Source: Kalaharituber pfeilii (Eukaryota > Ascomycota > Pezizomycetes > Pezizales > Pezizaceae). From it: a DNA stretch of 64,000 nt. The DNA is taken from NCBI GenBank assembly GCA_015179045.1, contig WHUZ01000009.1, positions 372,001-436,000 of the forward strand, written 5' to 3'. Made by a program: the position numbers and the translations under genes. How positions within the stretch are numbered: position 1 is the stretch's first letter; each line of letters opens with the position of its first letter. The notes beneath the pieces were generated by a model. The model was not told the origin of the DNA, made no database searches, and saw only the letters and a list, made by a program, of their open reading frames with translations. Of this stretch, positions 57,326-64,000 are shown one piece after another.

Positions 57326-59992
57326 ATGTCCGATCCACTATCTATAGCTGCATCAATTGCTGGCCTCATTGCGAGCTCTGCAAAGATGGTATCTTTACTG
57401 AAGGATCTCTATGACTGTGGAGTGCGAGCAAAGCAGGCACCAGAATCCATCAACCACCTAATGGAAGAAATGCAAGATATGAACTCTATCTTCTGCCAGG
57501 TCCAGCTGCTTATTCTTGGGACAACTAAGGTTCCCAACCAAAGCAGATTAAAAATGTTGTCCATTCATCACCTTGGTGTTACATTGAGTGGATGTGTTTT
57601 GATCACTTCCAATGTGGACAAGTATCTGAGTGAGGTAGTGGGGATAAGTGATCCCAGCGGCATGCAATCTCCAGCAAACAAAGCAAGCCTTTTACTCACA
57701 AGGATTAAATGGGCACTGTGGAAGGAAGCAGAGGTGGCAGTTTTTATTGAGGATCTGCAGCGACACAAATTAAGTTTAAACTTAATGTTGAGTATTATTC
57801 AGTGGTAAGTTAGGGGGCCTACAGCGTTTGGGGGGTGCAGAAAAGCTGATCTCATACACAGCCATACTGTAGCAGAGGCTTCTGAAAGTCAAGCGAAATT
57901 GCAAGAAGTAGTTCATCAGTTATTAGAATCTAACTATGCGACCTCAGTCCAATTGCGAGAAATTAACAACCGCCTCAAGGATCTAAGCAATGAAATACAG
58001 TCCTCAACAGTCAATAACCAACCTAAGTTCACAAGTGTACTACCTGCAACAAATAATTTCAACAAACCGTTATCAGCAATTGAGGATAACCAGACATCTA
58101 ATGACAATGATGGTGCTGTATCGACCAGAACAACAGCATCATCTCGGAGCATATTATCCTTGCGATCCATGCGAACAGTGCTACCATCATTCCTGGATGA
58201 ACTGAAAAATTCCAGACCTTACAGGCGCATTCAGAAGCGGCGCATGAGCAATGATTCTGACTCCATATTCACTCGGAGTAGCTCTACAAGAGGTTATACC
58301 TGGTCGATGCTTTCAAGCATGAGTCTAGGCAATCTCTCAATTTCGGAGATCTCGGTGATTGGGCTACCTATTTGCTTATCTGATCTCTGGGATCCACAAC
58401 CCTACCAAGGTGAAACTCCGCTTCATTGCGCTGCTGGCCACCACAGATTACACCTACAATTGTTGTCTTCTTTGGGGTCCATCCACCATGCCATTAGTAA
58501 TGGGAATGAGTCTGTTGTTCGATCTCTACTTGCTCTAGGAACAGATGTAGAGGAGAGGGATTCAAATGGCTGGACACCACTGTTTGCAGCTGCTGAGAAG
58601 GGGCAGGACAAGATGGTGGAGCTGCTGCTGGCACATAGCAGCATTGATGTCAATATTGCTAACAAAGATAACATGACGCCACTATATGTAGCAGCTACCA
58701 AAGGGCACAGTAAGGTGGTAGGGTTGCTGCTGGCAGACGACAGGGTTGATGTCAATATGGGTGCCAACAATAGCATTACACCACTGAATGGTGCAGCCTA
58801 CGGAGGGCATGACGAAGTGGTGAAGCTGTTGCTGGCAGACAGCAGAGTTGATGTCAATATGGTTACCATTAAATATGGTTGGACACCACTGAATAGCGCA
58901 GCTAACAATGGGCATGACAAGGTTGTAGGGCTGCTGTTGGCAGACAGCAGGGTTGACGTCAACATGGCCGAAATACATGGCTGGACACCACTCAACAGGG
59001 CAGCGAACGTAGGGCATGACAAGGTGGTGGAGCTGCTGTTGGCAGACAGCAGGGTTGATGTCAATATGGCTACCTTTAAATATGGCTGGACACCACTGAA
59101 TATCGCAGCTAACAACGGGCATGACAAGGTAGTGGTGCTGCTGTTGGCAGACAGTGGGGTTGATGTCAATATGGCTAATGAAACTGGCTGGACACCACTC
59201 AATAACGCAGCTAACCGAGGGCATGACAAGGTGGTGGAGCTGCTGTTGGCAGACAGTAGGGTTGATGTCAACAGGACTGAAATACATGGTTGGACACCAT
59301 TGAATAGGGCAGCAAACGAAGGGCATGAAACGGTGGTGGAGCTGCTGTTGGCAGACAGTAGGGTTGATGTCAATATGGCTAATGAAACTGGCTGGACACC
59401 ACTCAATAACGCAGCTAACCAAGGGCATGACAAGGTGGTGAAGCTGCTGTTAGCAGACAGCAGGGTTGATGTCAACATGACTGAAATACATGGTTGGACA
59501 CCATTGAATAGGGCAGCAAACGAAGGGCATGAAACGGTGGTGGAGCTACTGTTGGCAGACGGCAGGGCGGATATCAATAAGGCTACCATTAAACATGGCT
59601 GGACACCGCTGAACGCTGCAGCTTATAAAGGACATTACAAGCTAGTGGAGCTGCTGCTGGCAGACGACTGCGTGGATGTCAATATACCTACCGAAGATGG
59701 TTGGACACCACTGTATAGTGCAGCGAACAAAGGGCATGATAAGGTGGTGGAGCTGCTGTTGGCAGACAGTAGGATTGATGTCAACCATGGTGCCAGGGAT
59801 GGTGACACCCCACTGCATAAGATGGCTTACGAAGGCAATGCCAACATAATTAAGCTCCTTCTTGCACATGACAAAATCGACATTACGAAAGCCAATTCTG
59901 CTTCCAAAACTGCCCTAGACTTGGCCACCGAGCATGGATATGACGAAATTGTGGCGATGTTACGCTCAAAGCTTGATAGCAATAAGAAGTAA
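57326..59992 (+). CDS. Intact HeLo-like (fungal STAND N-terminal) domain protein with about 14 ankyrin repeats
   Basis: Exons 57326-57804 and 57862-59992 (donor GTAAGT, acceptor ACACAG) encode 869 aa. Residues 1-160 start MSDPLSIAASIAGLIASSAK and are all-helical, matching the pattern of the fungal N-terminal domain of STAND proteins (Pfam Helo_like_N). That domain is related to HeLo-type cell-death domains. A coiled segment follows (LQEVVHQLLESNYATSVQLR, 173-210), then a Ser-rich linker and the family signature LPICLSDLWD (328-337). A degenerate ankyrin-like segment (343-395) leads to about 14 repeats of 34-35 residues (396-869), most reading GWTPLN.AAN.GHDKVVELL. No NACHT or NB-ARC ATPase is present, unlike classical fungal NLRs. 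It probably senses a ligand through the repeats and signals through the N-domain, in self/non-self recognition or incompatibility (inference). It is the only intact member among six copies here. Confidence 0.85.
58568..59989 (+). repeat. Tandem ankyrin-coding repeat array with a 204-bp higher-order duplication
   Basis: About fourteen 102-105-bp units with high mutual identity. The two-unit block 59174-59377, starting GCTAATGAAACTGGCTGG, is repeated at 59378 to about 59570 with roughly six differences in 185 bp. That is a recent tandem duplication or unequal exchange inside the gene. Confidence 0.85.
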
Positions 59993-60119
59993 CAGGTCCG
60001 CATTTCCATTCTTCTTTGTTTTCTATGAGCTGTTGATGTGCTTCCTGATAGGAGGGTTTATTTTCTAATCTTGTCTACGTATTTTGTATATGTATCAAAT
60101 TGGGTAATGGAATTCAATC

Positions 60120-60289
60120 TCCGCACTTTTTTTTTTTTTTTTTTTTTATATTATTACTCGCATGCCGCCCCATGGGCTATGGCGAGATTAGGTACATAAG
60201 AGAATAAGGAAATAAAGTTGAGATCCTCCCCCTCTTTCCCTTTTACCAGAAAAGATCAGTGATGACGGAAAATTAAAATGTTCCGCACT
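60120..60289 (-). mobile_element. Subfamily 1 hairpin-poly(A) retroposon, 154 bp
   Basis: The 8-bp repeats TCCGCACT at 60120-60127 and 60282-60289 flank a minus-strand insert. It has about 95 nt of upstream sequence, the hairpin CTCGCCATAGCCCATGGGGC...GGCATGCGAG, TAATAATAT and a poly(A) of about 20 nt. TATGTACCTAATCTCGCC matches the 5' extension of the copy at 5527-5775. It lies 130 bp downstream of the intact ankyrin gene. Confidence 0.75.
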
Positions 60290-60439
60290 GTATCCTGTCT
60301 CTAACCTCCAAAAGGTGGTAACACAGTGCAAATGGGGGCTCTTCCCCTAAGCGCCCCATGACATCACTGGAGATACTGTCGCAAATGCTCTCACTACTGA
60401 AAAAGCGCTGAAATATTCACAGGGAAGCTTTCTATTGAC

Positions 60440-61770
60440 TACACAGGATTTATTCTTCCCGACTGTTCTTATGTTTTACGTGTACAGTAACCAGCAACAA
60501 AGAGTTTTCCACCCCTCCCCCTTCCAGCAGAGGACACGAGCTGCAGTATCGACTGTTCGTTCCCTCCTACCACTCACATCGGCCATCTTCAGTACATCCA
60601 CACCTTTCCCACCTACCTTTTTCTCTCAATTCTTACTTCCGCCCTGAGCTGTCACGGATTCTAAAACTATATGCAAACAAGTCAGCGACTCAAAGAAACG
60701 ATGATATGGCACAAATTCTAGATATAGACCAAATAAGTAATATTAAATAAATAAACAATAAAAATTAAATTTATAGTATGAACAGCCGCAGACTCTCCAC
60801 CCTAAACCCCCGCGTACCCAGAATTTTGTTCCCTTGTTTTTGGAGGAGAGAGCACACTCTTGGAAATAAGAACCAAACTCAGCCAGGCTTTCCTCCGCTG
60901 ACCATACTATAGACCTGGCCTGTCTGAAGCTCTAGTGTGCCCGTCAATTGCTTTTGGAATCTCAGGCTTCCTCCGGGCGCAGAGCAAATAATGGACCTGG
61001 TGCATCTGAAGCCCTATGCACCCTCCCGACACTCACAATGCAGATGCGATTGCTATAACCTACCAGGAAAGACAATAAACTATCGGATCAACAAAGCAAT
61101 ACAAAATGAAAATAAAAAGAAAAACGCAAATGGGAGTTACTCAACCTAGAGAGGAGTAGTTTGTATAATCCGGGACAGAACAGTTATGCAAGGGACTATT
61201 GAAGACTATTGAAATTTAAAGTGTTGTGGAACGAGCGATTCCGCGAGCGACTGAGAAGGCGGTAGGAAGAGGAAGAGGATGTTGAACGTGTGAATGAGAG
61301 GTGGCTGACACCGCACATGATTAGTCAAGTAGTGACTGCTGGATTGAGTAGTAACTGCCGGATTCAGAGTAGTAACTGCTGTTTCTAGAATAGTGACTGG
61401 TGGATTGCGATGATTAGTTAGCGGTAAGTTAGCTGAGGTAAATGTCGATGTATACATGTACCGGTAGAATGAGAATGGAAGCAACGCTCGCAACAATAAC
61501 TAGATACTCGAAGCAGTACTTACAGTACTTACTCTATTGACATAAAACCTGTCACATGCATATCTACTTACACATCGACCTCCAGCACCATGCATGCACG
61601 ACGATCCCGGTCGGCACCAATGCCTAGTACCTACCACACCTGCATTTCGGTCTTTTAATTTGCAACATTAACCTTACAACAGTAAACAGACTCATGGCAC
61701 CTCAAGTTACTGCTCCTGATACTGCTCTTGCTAAAGAGAGTCTTCACTGTGCATCAATACTCTGCATACT
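60440..61770. repeat. Duplicated spacer, copy downstream of the intact gene
   Basis: Collinear with about 52.7-53.8 kb (CAGGCTTTCCTCCGCTGACC, ATAGACCTGG, GTGTTGTGGAACGAGCGATT, GAACGTGTGAATGAGAGGTG, ACCATGCATGCACGACGA). No gene is present. With the neighbouring family members it defines a duplicated unit of several kb. Confidence 0.6.
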
Positions 61771-62002
61771 CTGTGCTTGCGGAAGGCATGAGGAGTTACG
61801 TATATTACTCCGCAACGTAAAACAAGTTTGGTTGCTGCCAGGTAGGTAACCACAGTAAATGAAAGACTGGCAACTGGACCAAAGGAGATCTTTGGTGCTA
61901 GGTTTGCTAGGCCTAAAACCCATTCCAACAGGTAAAATACCATGTAGCCACGGGCGAGCTGCACTATGTGAGCGTGACATCACTGTACTGGCACCGAATT
62001 CT

Positions 62003-62039
62003 TCACTTGCCTAGTCTCGTAACCAGACTATCACTTGCC
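62003..62039 (+). mobile_element. 19-bp micro-element with 9-bp target duplication
   Basis: TAGTCTCGTAACCAGACTA (62012-62030) lies between perfect 9-bp repeats TCACTTGCC at 62003-62011 and 62031-62039. The insert has 6-bp inverted ends TAGTCT/AGACTA around CGTAACC and contains the 15-mer of the other loci. It is the longest clean form of the unit in this window. Confidence 0.75.
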
Positions 62040-62386
62040 TACTTAATGTTGAAACATGGGTATGCTGCAGCTCCTAACTACGTAGCGCTGTTTAAATATC
62101 TAATCGTTTAATTGCATCATACCGCATCCTTGCAGCCTTACTCATTGTAAACCAGCGTTGACAAGACTTAGACCATAGGCCGACGAGCAACCAATGCCAG
62201 AGATGAGGCGAGACAATCGTGAGATTCACAGCAGATTAAATACCATTACCTTTAGGAATTGCTTCACACCAGTTCAGCCTCCCTTTGCCGGCACCATAGT
62301 TTCATCAATTCTCTGCAAGGCTAAATCACTTTCCCTCCATGAGAATCTACTCAACTATTCTCTACATCCAACTTATACCAAATGAA

Positions 62387-63963
62387 ATGTCTAATCTGCT
62401 GTTGATAGCTGCATCAATTTCTTGCCTGGTTGCAATCTCAGCAAAGAGTGTAATTGTGTTGAAGGGCCTCTATGACTATGGAGTACGAGTGAAGCAGACA
62501 CCAGAATCCATCAACCACTCATTGGAAGAAATGCAAGATATGAACTCCATCTTCTGTCAGGTTAGGTTACTTATCCTTGGGACAACTAAGATTCCAAACC
62601 AAAGCAGAATAAAAATGCTGTCCATTGATCACCTTGGTATTACTTTGAGTAGATGTGTTTTAATCACTATGTGGACAAGTTTCTGTGTGACGTAGTAGGG
62701 ATAAGTGATTCCAGCAGCAAGGAACCTCCAGCAAACAAAGCAAGTCTTTCACTCACAAGGATTAGATGGGCACTGTGGACGGAAGCAGAAGTGGGAGTTT
62801 TTAGTAGAGGACCTGCAGCGGTCATAACTCAAGTTTGAACTTGATGTTCAGCATTATTCAATGGTAAGTAATGGGGCCTACCGTATTAACTCAACTCTGT
62901 CACCTTTTCTTTTTTTGGGGGGGTGGAGTGGTTGTAGAAATGCTGATTTCTTGCACAGCCATACTGCATCAGAGGCTTCTGAAAGTCAAGCAAAATTGCA
63001 TGAAGTAGCATATCAATTGTTAGAATCCAACTATGCAACATCAATTCAATTGCGAGAAATTAACAACTGTCTCAATCATCTAAGCAATGCAATGAAATCC
63101 AGTCTGCGATAGGCAATAAATAACCTAAGGCTACAAGTGTACTACGCAACAGATAATTTCAAAAAGCCATTATCGGCAATTAAAGATATCCATGTTCCTG
63201 ATGGCAATGACGATGCTGCATCGGTCAGAACAACAGAATCATCTTATAGCATATTATCCTTGTGGTCCATGCAATTGGTGCTACCATTATTCCTGCATGA
63301 ACTGAAAGATTCCAGACCTTCCAAGTGTATTTAGATGTGGGGTAGAAGCAATAATTCTGACTTCATATTCATTAGGAGTAGCTCCATAAGGGGTTGTACC
63401 TGGTCGGTGCTTTCAAGCATGAGCCTAGGTGGTCTCTCAATTTCAGGGGTCTCAGTTGTTGACCTACCTATTTGCCTATCTGATATCTGGGACCCACAAC
63501 CCTTAAAACTCTGCTTGATTCAGCTGCTGGCCACCACAGATCATGCCGACAATTGAAGCTGAGGTGGTCTTCTTTGGGGCTCATCCACCATGCCATTCGC
63601 AATGGGAATAAGTATGTTGTTCAAACTCTACTCGCTTTAGGAGCAGATGTAGAGGAGAGGGATTCAAATGGCTGGACACTGCTGTTTGCAGCAGCTGCGA
63701 AGGGATGGGACAAGGTGGTGGAGCTGCTGCTGGCAGACAGAAGGATTGCTGTCAACCGTAGTAATAAGGATGGTGACATCCCACTCTATATGATAGCTTA
63801 CAAAGGCCCTGCCAACATAATCAAGCTACTTCTCCCACATGACAAAATCGACATTACAACGGCAAATGCTACTTCCAAGACTGCCCTGAACTTGGCTACT
63901 GGGCATAGACGCAAAGAAATTGTGGCACTGTTACGCTCAAAGCCTAAATATAATAATATGTAG
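62387..63963 (+). pseudogene. HeLo-like/ankyrin family pseudogene copy 4, short repeat array
   Basis: Starts MSNLLLIAASISCLVAISAK at 62387 and follows the intact paralogue closely. A 4-nt deletion near 62667 (ATCACTATGTGG for ATCACTTCCAATGTGG) shifts the frame. Exon 2 resumes after an ACAG acceptor near 62960 (CHTASEASESQAKL) and is broken again by shifts and a TAG at about 63332. The linker LPICLSDIWDPQP is at 63463-63501. The tail, 63553-63963, has only about three repeats: one GWTLLFAAAAKGWDKVVELL unit directly followed by the terminal GDIPLYMIAYKGPANIIKLL and SKTALNLATGHRRKEIVALL units. It ends in TAG at 63961-63963. It may preserve the short ancestral array, or a contracted one. Confidence 0.8.
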
Positions 63964-64000
63964 CCAGTGCTCGTCTCTGTCCTTCGCTGTACTTACATGG

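Noticed and set aside
58682..59589. Two long minus-strand frames (248 and 263 codons) opposite the ankyrin array
   Set aside because: They arise because 102-bp in-frame repeats propagate open frames on the other strand; translations are periodic artefacts with no ankyrin or other logic.
1..64000. CRISPR arrays or prokaryotic operons
   Set aside because: No regularly spaced direct repeats with unique spacers; gene structure with introns is eukaryotic.

Overview
The window looks like a nuclear segment of a filamentous ascomycete (Pezizomycotina). The evidence is genes split by short introns (about 45-75 bp, GT-AG with CTRAY-type branch sites), fungal gene families (a HeLo-like/STAND N-terminal domain with ankyrin repeats, NmrA-like, GH31, RidA, small secreted Cys-rich protein), 5' UTRs without bacterial ribosome sites, and a dense load of decayed transposons. 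I could not assign genus or species. No tRNA, rRNA or CRISPR was recognised.

Layout. 1-11 kb is a transposon landing zone. A degraded hAT-like element (2412-3703) and about a dozen very short poly(A) retroposons with target-site duplications surround one intact intronless gene, a bacterial-looking UDP-glucuronate 4-epimerase (6033-7052). 13-19.4 kb is the gene-rich part: a secreted Cys-repeat protein (13193-14032), a six-exon tyrosine phosphatase on the minus strand (14851-16072), and a divergently transcribed six-exon GH31 alpha-xylosidase-type enzyme (16424-19420). 20-33 kb is mostly gene-poor, with two MITEs, a single-pass Cys-rich membrane protein (24011-24994) and a PPxY-bearing membrane protein (32995-33852).

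34.9-64 kb is dominated by one paralogous family. Each member has an N-terminal HeLo-like (fungal STAND N-terminal) helical domain, a conserved LPICLSDLWD linker and a C-terminal repeat region. One member is intact (57326-59992, 869 aa, about 14 near-identical ankyrin repeats). Four others (34.9, 38.0, 55.3, 62.4 kb) and an ankyrin-only fragment (51.8 kb) are broken. The spacers between them are also duplicated (45.8-46.9, 51.0-51.6, 52.7-53.8, 60.4-61.8 kb), so the region grew by segmental duplication. Interspersed are an NmrA-like dehydrogenase gene (41874-43073), a decayed aldo-keto reductase (47393-48282), a RidA gene (48763-49261), a Tc1/mariner relic (36882-37904) and a 690-bp inverted-repeat element (40381-41070).

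The three most unusual signals are: (1) a micro-element of only 15-19 bp (TAGTCTCGTAACCAG, extending to TAGTCTCGTAACCAGACTA) inserted at several sites between perfect 9-bp direct repeats; (2) retroposons reduced to a roughly 40-nt 3' hairpin plus poly(A), several starting exactly at the hairpin base; (3) the HeLo-like/ankyrin cluster, which looks like a birth-and-death nursery for NLR-like recognition genes lacking a NACHT domain. Exon coordinates come from reading splice motifs and frames by eye. Family names come from remembered motifs, not from searches.
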